A stretch of 64,000 nucleotides of DNA from Fusibacter ferrireducens (GTDB lineage: Bacteria; Bacillota; Clostridia; Peptostreptococcales; Acidaminobacteraceae). Of the stretch, positions 11,644 to 19,691 are shown one piece after another (the stretch's first letter is position 1; each line of letters opens with the position of its first letter). The notes under the pieces are model-generated. The model was given only the letters and a program-made list of their open reading frames with translations, was not told where the DNA came from and made no database searches. A program made the position numbers and the translations under genes. The DNA is taken from assembly GCF_015352425.1 (NCBI RefSeq), contig NZ_JADKNH010000008.1, positions 62,001 through 126,000 of the forward strand, given 5' to 3'.

Positions 11644-11716
11644 GCATCTTAGTAATTACAAACATTATATAAGTGTTTTATAAGACTTTCAATGCGCTTC
11701 ATTTTTAGACGCACAA

Positions 11717-11751
11717 AAAAGGACATCCTCTATCAAATAGGATGTCCTTTT
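11717..11751. terminator. Terminator after the 11778-12695 gene
   Basis: A 13-bp stem (AAAAGGACATCCT with AGGATGTCCTTTT) and T-runs on both sides. It ends the leftward gene to its right and would also block readthrough the other way. Confidence 0.85.
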
Positions 11752-11777
11752 CAATGCGTCTATCATCTTATAAAAGT

Positions 11778-12695
11778 TTACTCTGGATATACATTGGTCA
11801 CATGTGTATAGGCGTTGCCATAATTATCAATTAGCTCACTTACGACTTCAATACGATCCTGCGCTTTAAAATTTTCGAGCACTTCATTAATTTGAGTGAA
11901 AATATGACAATTAGAATATACACCATCATTTAAACTCGTGTCTATTGAAATACTTGTGTTTCTAACCGCTTCACCATTAACCTTTATCATCACTTGTCCA
12001 CTTACGGGGTAACATTTTAGGACGTCACTATTGTTATTACGATTATACGCGTATTTAGGATCATAAATCGAGGTTACTTTCCCTGAAATCTGTAACTGGG
12101 TTCCCTGCTTGGAGAAGGAGAGATCTCCTTCAGCATCTGTTCTCATTAAATAACTCTGAATGATATCAGGGTAAACATCAAGTGCTTCATTGTTAACGCC
12201 ACCATTATGCGTAAACTTTACCATGAACTTTATATCGTCTTCAGTGATATCTATTGGCATCTTCGCAGTATAAATGCCTTCATTTGCAATTGCTGTTTGA
12301 ATATATGTCTTTTTGCCAATCGCTCTAATTTCGATTGATAGATCCGCATAATCTGCCTTTGGAATAATCTTAATCAGAAGTGGCAACTGATTGTTTTCAG
12401 TTTTATACGTTTCAGCTGTTACATCATAAGAAGCGATCAGACTCGATTCTGAATCCAGTGTACCAGATAATTGATTCAAAAAGCTCTGAGATTGCGTATT
12501 AAAATTACTATCGATACTCACTATGTTGTCTTTTATGTAACCCATTTCTGAATTGAGTGCCATAATTTCTTGCTTGAGATCTGAAAGTATCCACATAACA
12601 GCAACCAATCCTATTATAATGCCCATCATTAAAATTTTTAAACCTAAGTTATGTTGCCAAAATCCTATAAATTTTTGCTTCATCTTTTCTGCCAT
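11778..12695 (-). CDS. Single-pass membrane protein of unknown function
   Basis: I do not recognise this 305-residue protein. It has a positively charged N-terminus, one hydrophobic segment at about residues 17-36 and no cleavage site, so it should be anchored with the bulk outside the cell. A short heptad-like stretch (about 36-70) follows, then a long region rich in beta-forming and polar residues that could be one or two immunoglobulin-like modules. The ATG at 12695 is preceded by AAGGAG at good spacing. It stands alone between a terminator and a divergent PadR-type promoter. Confidence 0.7.
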   Translation of the reverse strand: MAEKMKQKFIGFWQHNLGLKILMMGIIIGLVAVMWILSDLKQEIMALNSEMGYIKDNIVSIDSNFNTQSQSFLNQLSGTLDSESSLIASYDVTAETYKTENNQLPLLIKIIPKADYADLSIEIRAIGKKTYIQTAIANEGIYTAKMPIDITEDDIKFMVKFTHNGGVNNEALDVYPDIIQSYLMRTDAEGDLSFSKQGTQLQISGKVTSIYDPKYAYNRNNNSDVLKCYPVSGQVMIKVNGEAVRNTSISIDTSLNDGVYSNCHIFTQINEVLENFKAQDRIEVVSELIDNYGNAYTHVTNVYPE

Positions 12696-12808
12696 ATGCT
12701 TCTCCTTTTGTGCTATGCGTTAGACTGAGTTACTTTCATTCTACCAAAATAAGTTCTCATTGGATATAATCATTTCTGCCAAATTTCTATAGTCTGCTCA
12801 AAAAAAGT

Positions 12809-12864
12809 TTGACAAAATAACGTCGCACATGTATTATGTAGTTAACATATATGTCAACTACATA
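12809..12864 (+). promoter_or_regulatory. PadR-operon promoter with overlapping operator
   Basis: TTGACA (12809-12814), a 17-bp spacer and TATTAT (12832-12837) form a near-consensus sigma-A promoter. A 30-bp palindrome at 12835-12864 with a single mismatched pair overlaps the -10 element and start region. Its half-sites are ATGTAGTT and AACTACAT, matching the ATGT/ACAT pattern of PadR operators. This strongly suggests autorepression of the downstream padR-type operon. Confidence 0.85.
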
Positions 12865-12897
12865 TACAAATTATATTTACAATAAAGGAGTATTTAC

Positions 12898-13236
12898 ATG
12901 AAAGGAAAACCTGGCAGACACGCCCCAGCCTTTGTGCTTTTAGAGCTTTCTAAGGGTCCAAATTACGGACTGCAAATATTAAATCAACTTAAAGAGAACC
13001 TCGCTGTTTGCAAATTAGACAGTGCTGCAATTTACCGCGCTCTAAACAGCTTAGAGGCCAGCGGATATGTCCGATCTTATACTGAAGACACAGAGCATGG
13101 CGTTGCAAAACGCTTTTATGCCATTACAGATGAAGGCCATAACGCACTTCGTCAATTTAAGGAAGATATTCAAATGAGAATCAAAAATTTAGAATACTTC
13201 TTAAGCACTTATGAAAAAATGGAGGTAAATCCATGA
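12898..13236 (+). CDS. PadR-family transcriptional regulator
   Basis: A 112-residue winged-helix regulator. The N-terminal PadR signature is clear (FVLLELSKGPNYGLQI, SAAIYRALNSLEASGYV, then the wing around AKRFYAITDEG) and a short C-terminal dimerisation helix follows. It starts at an ATG with AAGGAG ten bases upstream. Its stop overlaps the next start by four bases (ATGA), so it is coupled to the two permease halves, and the palindrome over its promoter is the probable binding site. The inducer is unknown; PadR proteins often answer to toxic compounds or cell-envelope stress. Confidence 0.92.
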   Translation: MKGKPGRHAPAFVLLELSKGPNYGLQILNQLKENLAVCKLDSAAIYRALNSLEASGYVRSYTEDTEHGVAKRFYAITDEGHNALRQFKEDIQMRIKNLEYFLSTYEKMEVNP

Positions 13237-13712
13237 CGACTCTTATTATTTACTCTACTGTGACGCTTTTAGTCATAATCTCATTTATCAAAAGTCCACA
13301 AAAAACAAAAAAAGCATTTAAAATCGGCTTTAATTCTTTTAAAAAGCTTTTACCGACACTCATTCCCATGATGATTGGTATCGGGATTGTGTTATCCCTT
13401 TTGAGTCCAGATACAATCAGTGCCATCTTAGGTGAAAAATCTGGTCTCTTAGGTGTCATCATCGGTTTAGGCATCGGTTCAGTTGCTTTTATGCCAAGTT
13501 TTGTGGCATTTCCTCTAGGTGCCAATTTATTAACTCATGGCGCTGGTTATCCTCAAATTGCAGCATTTATCTCCAGCTTAATGGCGGTTGGTTTTATGTC
13601 ACTTGGCTTAGAAATTCAGTATTTTGGAAAGAAAGCAGCTCTTATTCGAAATCTCACAGCACTTACGGCATCTCTTGTCTTTGTGATCGTTATTTGGAGG
13701 GTACACCTATGA
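13233..13712 (+). CDS. Permease half-protein A (COG0701/ArsP_1-like)
   Basis: A 159-residue protein with four or five hydrophobic segments. Glycine/proline-rich stretches (LIPMMIGIGIVLSLL and SVAFMPSFVAFPLGA) resemble one half of the YraQ/ArsP-type permease family, whose usual members are single proteins of roughly 300-350 residues with two homologous halves. Here the halves are separate genes. Coupling to padR upstream (ATGA overlap) and to the second half downstream suggests a heteromeric permease. Some relatives export organoarsenicals or other toxic compounds, but the substrate here is unknown. Confidence 0.75.
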   Translation: MTTLIIYSTVTLLVIISFIKSPQKTKKAFKIGFNSFKKLLPTLIPMMIGIGIVLSLLSPDTISAILGEKSGLLGVIIGLGIGSVAFMPSFVAFPLGANLLTHGAGYPQIAAFISSLMAVGFMSLGLEIQYFGKKAALIRNLTALTASLVFVIVIWRVHL

Positions 13713-14260
13713 ATCAAAACTTAAGGGGTTTAATAAAAAAATACAAATGGGCGCTTTTAACAGCAATCATTCTCACAATAATCAATATCGCAATGCCCAC
13801 TATTGGCGCCAATGCAAATAAACTGACACTCTCTAACTTTTTGACTATGCTTGGTGTTTTACCTCCCATTTTACTTCTGATTGGACTCTTAGACGTATGG
13901 GTTCCAAAGGAGATCATGATTAAGTATATGGGGGAACATTCAGGGATTAAAGGTCTTGGCATAGCCCTTATTTTAGGCTCTTTTGCCGCTGGTCCACTCT
14001 ATGCGGCTTTTCCAGTGGCAGCTATTCTTCTTAAAAAGCGTGCCCGTTTATCTTACGTCATGTTTTTCCTCGGCGTTTGGTCTACTGCAAAGCTACCAAT
14101 GGTCATGTTTGAATACACTTCCTTCGGAGGCCTATTTACCTTTTTACACATCACCACGAATTTAACGGTCTTTTTAATTGGGGCACTGCTTATCGAAAAG
14201 ATGCTGACTGCTGAATCAAAAGAAGCTGTCTATCAATCGGCTTCGGCACTTTCAGAATAA
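13709..14260 (+). CDS. Permease half-protein B (COG0701/ArsP_1-like)
   Basis: A 183-residue membrane protein with about five hydrophobic segments. The motif GSFAAGPLYAAFPVAAILLKK mirrors GSVAFMPSFVAFPLGANLL of the preceding protein, so the two are homologous halves of one permease fold. I start it at the ATG at 13709, which has GGAGG eight bases upstream and overlaps the previous stop as ATGA. A bidirectional terminator follows the gene and closes the three-gene operon. Confidence 0.75.
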   Translation: MNQNLRGLIKKYKWALLTAIILTIINIAMPTIGANANKLTLSNFLTMLGVLPPILLLIGLLDVWVPKEIMIKYMGEHSGIKGLGIALILGSFAAGPLYAAFPVAAILLKKRARLSYVMFFLGVWSTAKLPMVMFEYTSFGGLFTFLHITTNLTVFLIGALLIEKMLTAESKEAVYQSASALSE

Positions 14261-14274
14261 AAGAGATGTTAACC

Positions 14275-14326
14275 TAAAAAAGCACAGCCAAACAATTTTT
14301 AAATTCATTTGGCTGTGCTTTTTTTA
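14275..14326. terminator. Bidirectional terminator
   Basis: AAAAAAGCACAGCCAAA pairs with TTTGGCTGTGCTTTTTT across an AT-rich loop. It serves both the rightward permease operon and the leftward DMT gene, whose last codons overlap its edge. Confidence 0.9.
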
Positions 14327-15367
14327 ATGAGAATGTCTATGGTGTAAATCAGGTAAATGAGGATGCTTATGTACTTTCTCCTCATGTGTATGACTATGTG
14401 AATGTTCACCTAATATAACGCCTTCATGATGATGGCTATGATGGTCATCGTCATGTCGATGTTTATGTTCATGCGTTTCTTGAGTGTGCACATGCACATG
14501 CCTATGATCTTCGGAAACTGCAAAATATGTCCCTATTATCATCAGGATTAGAGCAAATACAAACTGCTCTGTTATGCCCTCGTGAAGCACGATCCAAGAG
14601 ATCAAAACACCAATAAAAGGTGCTATGGCATAATAAGCACTGGTTCTAGCAGCACCGAGATCTCTTTGCGCCTTAATATAAAAGAAAATACTCAAGCCAT
14701 ATGCAAAAAATCCTAAAATTAACGCCACGGCGATGTAACCGATATTCTGACTATACGCCTTCAAAACTACAGAGATCAGCAAAGCGCCAAGACCTGATCC
14801 AAATCCCTTGATAACAACGATTTGTAAAGGATCTTTTAAGGACAACATCCTTGTACAGTTATTTTCAAATCCCCATGAAAGACAAGCCAATAGGATAAAT
14901 ACCGATCCTAAAGAGAAGTCTAAACTGCTCAGATCTGTTACGGATAATAAAATACTTGAAATTGTGATAAAGCCTATGGCAATCCACATGCGCTTTCCAA
15001 TAGTCTCTTTAAATAGGAAAAGTGCAATCAAGGATGTTGCAACAATCTCAAAATTATTGAGAAGAGATGCGTTGGACGAAGTGGTAAGCGATAATCCAAG
15101 CATTAAAAATATGGGTGCCAAAATATCTAGAAGAATCATCCCGATGACATAAGGCGCTTCCTTTTTCGTAATACTTGCCTCTAGCTGTTCTTTTTTCATT
15201 AAACGCTTGTATAAATTTATGCCTGCCATGCCAATCCCAGCACCTAAATAGAGCAATGCCGCCATAAGTGTTGGGGGTAACTCTGTCAATAACATTTTAG
15301 AAATAGGTGCACTGATCCCATAGAGCGCTGCCGCTAAAATTGCCATGCCAATTGGTTTATATTTCAT
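14324..15367 (-). CDS. DMT/EamA transporter with histidine-rich tail
   Basis: A 347-residue membrane protein. About ten hydrophobic segments form two EamA repeats (residues about 5-140 and 150-285), the drug/metabolite transporter fold. The last 60 or so residues are a cytoplasmic tail extremely rich in His and acidic residues (for example HKHRHDDDHHSHHHE), as expected of a metal-binding sensor or buffer. The usual EamA protein ends after the second repeat. I start at the ATG at 15367 because GGAGG lies five bases upstream. It lies next to hypA/hypB, so nickel, cobalt or zinc transport is an attractive but unproven role. Confidence 0.88.
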   Translation of the reverse strand: MKYKPIGMAILAAALYGISAPISKMLLTELPPTLMAALLYLGAGIGMAGINLYKRLMKKEQLEASITKKEAPYVIGMILLDILAPIFLMLGLSLTTSSNASLLNNFEIVATSLIALFLFKETIGKRMWIAIGFITISSILLSVTDLSSLDFSLGSVFILLACLSWGFENNCTRMLSLKDPLQIVVIKGFGSGLGALLISVVLKAYSQNIGYIAVALILGFFAYGLSIFFYIKAQRDLGAARTSAYYAIAPFIGVLISWIVLHEGITEQFVFALILMIIGTYFAVSEDHRHVHVHTQETHEHKHRHDDDHHSHHHEGVILGEHSHSHTHEEKVHKHPHLPDLHHRHSH

Positions 15368-15508
15368 ATCCACCTCCATCAACTGCCTACTCATGCCTTT
15401 ATTGCCACCATTTTATCATATTTGAAACCTTTATTTAAGCTCAATTAAATGCGAAAAAGCCTTACAATCACCTGATACAAACAATCGTCGCTTAAAAAGA
15501 TTCAAAAA

Positions 15509-15565
15509 AAAATCTTCCACATAGTCGTCAATCGATTTCTTTAACGACCTTCGTGGAAGATTTTT
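15509..15565 (-). terminator. Terminator of the hypB-oxidoreductase-hypA operon
   Basis: Arms AAAATCTTCCAC (15509-15520) and GTGGAAGATTTT pair, with an inner GTCGT/ACGAC stem, and a long T-run follows leftward. Confidence 0.8.
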
Positions 15566-15633
15566 ATAAAGCCATCAAGAAACTACCCAGTAATAATGCA
15601 TCTTATTATCCAACAAGTTTCTTGATCGGCTAT

Positions 15634-15975
15634 TTAGTAAGCCAGAATCTCTTTAATCATAAATTCCCTTCCGCTGAGCAGATCAAAATCTTCACCACTG
15701 CATTTGGGACAGATTTTATTGTGCTCAACGATATTAAATACCTTATTGCAATTTTTGCAAAGTGCGTTTGCAGGCATGATTTCAATTTTCAACTTCGTTT
15801 CTTCCAAGATTGTGCCTTCAATGGCTGCTGGATAACAAGCTTCTACATATCTTGGAATCATAGACGACAATTCGCCTATTTGTAAAACTAAAGTATCGAT
15901 CTTTGTCACGTCATTTTGTTTTACAAATCGCTCAACTGTTTTTATAACTTCTATTACAACCCCGATCTCATGCAA
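15634..15975 (-). CDS. hypA: Hydrogenase/nickel-enzyme maturation factor HypA
   Basis: A 113-residue nickel metallochaperone. The protein begins MHEIG, where His2 is the nickel ligand of the family. A zinc-finger pair of CxxC motifs (CKNC and CPKC, about residues 73-92) follows. The start codon is TTG at 15975, with AAGGAG at the right spacing; using any later ATG would lose the essential His2. It is the last gene after hypB and a large Fe-S flavoprotein. HypA with HypB loads nickel into [NiFe]-hydrogenase and, in some organisms, other nickel enzymes. No nickel enzyme or hypCDEF gene is in the window. Confidence 0.93.
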   Translation of the reverse strand: MHEIGVVIEVIKTVERFVKQNDVTKIDTLVLQIGELSSMIPRYVEACYPAAIEGTILEETKLKIEIMPANALCKNCNKVFNIVEHNKICPKCSGEDFDLLSGREFMIKEILAY

Positions 15976-16035
15976 GTGATAACACTCCTTATCCTCAATA
16001 TAGTCCTCATAAAATCATTTAATCGTTTTAAAACG

Positions 16036-18711
16036 TTAATTTTTACTCGAAAACATATTTTTGACATTCTTAACAGCAATTCGGCCTTGGCGTTTTACAG
16101 CATGTTTAATTACGGTTGATTTCATCTCACTAAACTCAACACCCGAACTATCATATTTGCGTTCAAGAGAAATCGCATCAAATTTACATTTAGTTGTACA
16201 GACACCACAACCCACACATTTGTATTCGTCAGCCACAACCGCGCCACAACCTAGACATCTTTCTGTTTCCTTTTGAACTTGTGCTTCTGTAAAAGTCGTT
16301 CTAAGATCTACAAATGTCTCTTTAGATTTTTGGCCTTCAACATGGATTGTTTTCTGTCTTGGTAAAAGATCGTAACCCTTCATATCCAAATTAGCTTTAT
16401 CCAGTGCACGATATTCTTTCTCTCTGCCAATCGCAATATTATCGCCATGTACATATCTGTGAATCGAAACAGCACCTTGCTTACCTAAAGCAATGGCATC
16501 TATTGCAAACTTAGGACCCGTAACCGCATCACCGCCTGCAAATACATCTGCTTCACCCGTCTGATAAGTCAAAGGTTCCACTTTAAGCGTCTTATTTGGG
16601 TTTAATTGCATTTGAGTCCCAGCAATTAAGTTCCCCCAATCCATCCCTTGTCCAACTGAAATCAACACGTGATTTGCCATCACGATTTTAGTTTCGCTCT
16701 CATCAAACTTAGGATTAAATCTGCCATCACGGTCTTTGACACTTAAACATCTTTGGAATTCGACACCTTTTACCACACCATTTTCTTGGATAATGCGTTT
16801 TGGTCCCCAAGAATTATTGATCGTTATATCTTCAGACAATGCTTCTTCAATTTCTTCTTCAAGTGCAGGCATTTCTGATCTGCTTTCCAAACAGAATAAA
16901 TCCACTTTAGTAGCGCCCATTCGTGTGGCTGTTCTCGCCACGTCTATGGCAACATTCCCCCCACCGATGACAATGGCTGGTCCCGATAATTTTGAAGCCT
17001 CATCTAAACTTACATTTCTTAAGAACTCAACGCCTGTAATGACCCCTTTAGCATTTTCACCTTCAAGACCAAGGTATCTACCGCTCTGTGCCCCGATTGC
17101 AAGATAAAAAGCATTAAACCCTTTATCTCTTAACTTAGGAATCGTGATGTCTTTTCCGATCTCCATACCGGTTTTAAACTGAACGCCCATTTCTCTTAAA
17201 ACATCTATTTCCGCATTGACAACTTCTTTGCCAAGTCTAAACGATGGAATCCCTAAAGTCAGCATGCCGCCAAGTTTAGTTTGTTTTTCAAAGACAGTAA
17301 CTTGGTAACCATCTAGTGCTAAGAAGTATGCGCAAGATAAGCCGGCAGGTCCTGCACCGATTACCGCAATTTTTTCTGGTCTCATAGCTCTTTGTTCTGG
17401 AATAAATCGATGTGCTTCATTTAAGTCTTGATCTGCAATGAACTTTTTGATTTCATCTACTGCAAGTGGCTCATCTAAATCAGATCTGGTACACGCAGAC
17501 TCACAGTTTCTAGGACAAATACGACCACAAACCGCTGGGAATGGATTTTCTTTTTTAATCAATTCAAGCGCATCTTTATAACGACCTTGTGAAGCCATTT
17601 TAATGTAACCTTGAACTGCTATATGAGCTGGACATTCTGCTTTACATGGGCTTGTTCCAGTCTCATCAACAATTTTGCGATTTCTATAATCATAGTTCCA
17701 TTTATCTTCACCCCATTTTGTATCATATGGGATATCTTTTACTGGTTTTGGTGGTAATGGTGTATTGGTACATAGATTCTGTCCTAAAACAAGTGCATTG
17801 GCTTGACAGTTCTCAACACAAGCGCCACAAGCCACACATTTATCTTGATCTACTTTAACCACATAGTTTGATCTTGAAAAATCTGGATTGTTATAGAAAG
17901 TCGTATTTCTAAGTCCAAAGCAAGAACAGCCACAGCAGTTACAAATTGCAAGTGCTTTACCCGGTCCTGAAAGATTTGGGATTTGATGTACGAGCCCTTC
18001 TTTTTCTGCATTTTGACAAATAGTAATGGCTTCTTCCTTTGTAATTTGACGGCCTTTGCCTGTTCTAATGTAGTAATCTGCTGCTGGTCCAAGTTGTATA
18101 CACATTTCTTCCACCGTGTGACCGCAACCTTCACCTATGATACGCATAGAAGTTCTACAAGAACAATCTGCCACTGAAAACAGGTCATGCTTATTGAGCA
18201 AATAAGAAATTTCTTCATAGGAAGCTCTTCTCGTGTCACCTTCAATCGCACTTTCAATTGGTATTACTCTCATAACGCCAAGGCCAACAGGGAGATTTCC
18301 CGCCATGAGCTTACCCATTTTTCGAGTATAGGCTTCGAAACTCTCTCCGATAACAGGATGTTTTTCAACATTTTCTCTGTTGGCAACCATATATTCCATA
18401 ACACCTGGTACAAAGAGTTCAAGAAAATAGTAAACTTCGCCATGTTCAATTTCTGATTTAACAGAGCCATCTCTTGCCATTTTAGACAAAACCGCTTCAA
18501 CTTCCGCTTCTGGTTTACCGCAAAGCTTTGCGATTTCTTTTATAGATTTGGGTTTTCTGATTTCAAGGTGAAGTGCAATTTCTGCCATTTCATCTGTTGT
18601 CACCGCATCTAAAATCTTATATTCTGGATCGGTTTCTTTGACCTTTATTACGCCGCCTGTGATACCTGCTGCAATCTTATTGGCAAGCTGTAACACCTTT
18701 TTCTTCGCCAT
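16036..18711 (-). CDS. FAD/NAD(P) oxidoreductase with Fe-S domains, GltD-like
   Basis: An 891-residue soluble multidomain protein. Residues 1-100 look like a winged-helix-type region. A Cys-rich part follows (DCSCR near 182, CNCCGCSC near 258). A 4Fe-4S ferredoxin motif (CVACGACVENC) lies at about 292-302. The GltD/NfnB-type Fe-S adaptor (CKAEC, CGRICPRNCESAC) covers about 355-408. FAD binding is at IGAGPAGLSCAY (about 451), the NAD(P) site at IGGGNVAIDVA (about 590), and C-terminal clusters lie near 815-850 (CVGCGVCTTKC). It probably shuttles electrons between NAD(P)H and ferredoxin or a partner enzyme. Its place between hypB and hypA points to hydrogen or nickel-enzyme metabolism; no catalytic partner is visible. 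Confidence 0.85.
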   Translation of the reverse strand: MAKKKVLQLANKIAAGITGGVIKVKETDPEYKILDAVTTDEMAEIALHLEIRKPKSIKEIAKLCGKPEAEVEAVLSKMARDGSVKSEIEHGEVYYFLELFVPGVMEYMVANRENVEKHPVIGESFEAYTRKMGKLMAGNLPVGLGVMRVIPIESAIEGDTRRASYEEISYLLNKHDLFSVADCSCRTSMRIIGEGCGHTVEEMCIQLGPAADYYIRTGKGRQITKEEAITICQNAEKEGLVHQIPNLSGPGKALAICNCCGCSCFGLRNTTFYNNPDFSRSNYVVKVDQDKCVACGACVENCQANALVLGQNLCTNTPLPPKPVKDIPYDTKWGEDKWNYDYRNRKIVDETGTSPCKAECPAHIAVQGYIKMASQGRYKDALELIKKENPFPAVCGRICPRNCESACTRSDLDEPLAVDEIKKFIADQDLNEAHRFIPEQRAMRPEKIAVIGAGPAGLSCAYFLALDGYQVTVFEKQTKLGGMLTLGIPSFRLGKEVVNAEIDVLREMGVQFKTGMEIGKDITIPKLRDKGFNAFYLAIGAQSGRYLGLEGENAKGVITGVEFLRNVSLDEASKLSGPAIVIGGGNVAIDVARTATRMGATKVDLFCLESRSEMPALEEEIEEALSEDITINNSWGPKRIIQENGVVKGVEFQRCLSVKDRDGRFNPKFDESETKIVMANHVLISVGQGMDWGNLIAGTQMQLNPNKTLKVEPLTYQTGEADVFAGGDAVTGPKFAIDAIALGKQGAVSIHRYVHGDNIAIGREKEYRALDKANLDMKGYDLLPRQKTIHVEGQKSKETFVDLRTTFTEAQVQKETERCLGCGAVVADEYKCVGCGVCTTKCKFDAISLERKYDSSGVEFSEMKSTVIKHAVKRQGRIAVKNVKNMFSSKN

Positions 18712-18763
18712 ATGAAGAGCCCCCTTGTATTTATATTAAATTCTATTTTATGCGTCCAATATT

Positions 18764-19435
18764 TTATTTTTCATTCCAAACATTGACTTCATTTCTAAGC
18801 CAATCTGTCCACTCAGCCATGCCCTCACCTGTTTTAGCTACAATAGGGATCACTTTAATGTTAGGATTGAGTTTTAAAGCACGCGCTTTGACCGCTTCTA
18901 GATCAAAGTCAAAAATGCCAATAGTGTCCATCTTATTGACCAACAACACATCGACGATAGAAAACATCAATGGGTATTTTAAAGGCTTGTCATCCCCTTC
19001 AGGAACGCTCAAAATCATCGCATTTTTAGAAGCCCCTGTATCAAATTCTGCTGGGCAAACTAAATTCCCTACATTTTCAAGAATCGCAAAATCGATGTCA
19101 TCCGTCCCTAGGCCTTCTATCCCCTGTTTTGTCATATCTGCATCCAGATGGCACATACCTCCCGTATGGAGTTGAATGACTTTCGTCCCTGTCTTAGACA
19201 CCGTATTGGCATCCACATCTGAATCTATATCCGCCTCCATAACGCCTATTCTCATTTCTGATTGGAGTGCTTCAATCGTTCTAAGCACTGTAGTGGTCTT
19301 GCCTGACCCAGGTGACGACATCAAATTCAGTAAGAAGGTTTTTTCTTTTTTCAAACGCGCTCTCAACAAATCAGCTTGATGATTGTTATCTTCAAAAACA
19401 CTCTCTTTGATTTCAAGTACTTTATATTTTTCCAT
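18764..19435 (-). CDS. hypB: Hydrogenase nickel-incorporation GTPase HypB
   Basis: A 223-residue SIMIBI GTPase that drives nickel insertion with HypA. The P-loop is GSPGSGKTT near residue 41, the switch region DIDSDVDA, the metal site MCHLDADM (conserved Cys and His at the dimer interface), and NKMD gives guanine specificity. It lacks both the N-terminal CxxCGC metal site of E. coli HypB and the His-rich stretch of some other HypBs. The neighbouring transporter with a His-rich tail may supply nickel buffering instead, which is inference. It is the first gene of hypB - oxidoreductase - hypA. Confidence 0.95.
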   Translation of the reverse strand: MEKYKVLEIKESVFEDNNHQADLLRARLKKEKTFLLNLMSSPGSGKTTTVLRTIEALQSEMRIGVMEADIDSDVDANTVSKTGTKVIQLHTGGMCHLDADMTKQGIEGLGTDDIDFAILENVGNLVCPAEFDTGASKNAMILSVPEGDDKPLKYPLMFSIVDVLLVNKMDTIGIFDFDLEAVKARALKLNPNIKVIPIVAKTGEGMAEWTDWLRNEVNVWNEK

Positions 19436-19527
19436 TTAGCTCTACCTCCATTTTCAATATATACTTATAGTATACATTGTACTTTTTTTAACAATTAAAC
19501 TGCAATAGACAATAATAGGTATCTGTC

Positions 19528-19634
19528 TAAAACAACATTTGTGTCCTCTCCGATACCCCAAACCGATTTTCGCTGACACTGCTTGAGGTTGAACATTCCT
19601 CAGCGCAGCTTTCGGCTCAAATCTTGTTGTTTTA
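19528..19634 (-). repeat. Dispersed 107-bp repeat, copy 1
   Basis: On the minus strand the first ~75 bases are nearly identical to the element at 37694-37799: 31 identical bases from the left end, then only scattered changes. Both copies end in a short inverted repeat (TAAAACAAC here pairs with GTTGTTTTA). The sequence has no open frame of its own. Its end merges into the T-tract of the histidine kinase terminator. See the matching copy for interpretation. Confidence 0.85.
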
Positions 19635-19637
19635 AAC

Positions 19638-19663
19638 AAAAAAAACTCATGCATTTGCATGAG
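19638..19663 (-). terminator. Terminator of the histidine kinase gene
   Basis: An 8-bp stem (CTCATGCA/TGCATGAG) with a tiny loop, followed leftward by eight Ts that run into the dispersed repeat. Confidence 0.85.
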
Positions 19664-19691
19664 GTCAGGTATAAAATATTATTTTAAAAAT

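Noticed and set aside
19454-19660. Small protein-coding gene on the minus strand
   Set aside because: The frame covers the dispersed repeat and a terminator hairpin, has no ribosome-binding site, and its sequence is explained by the repeat.
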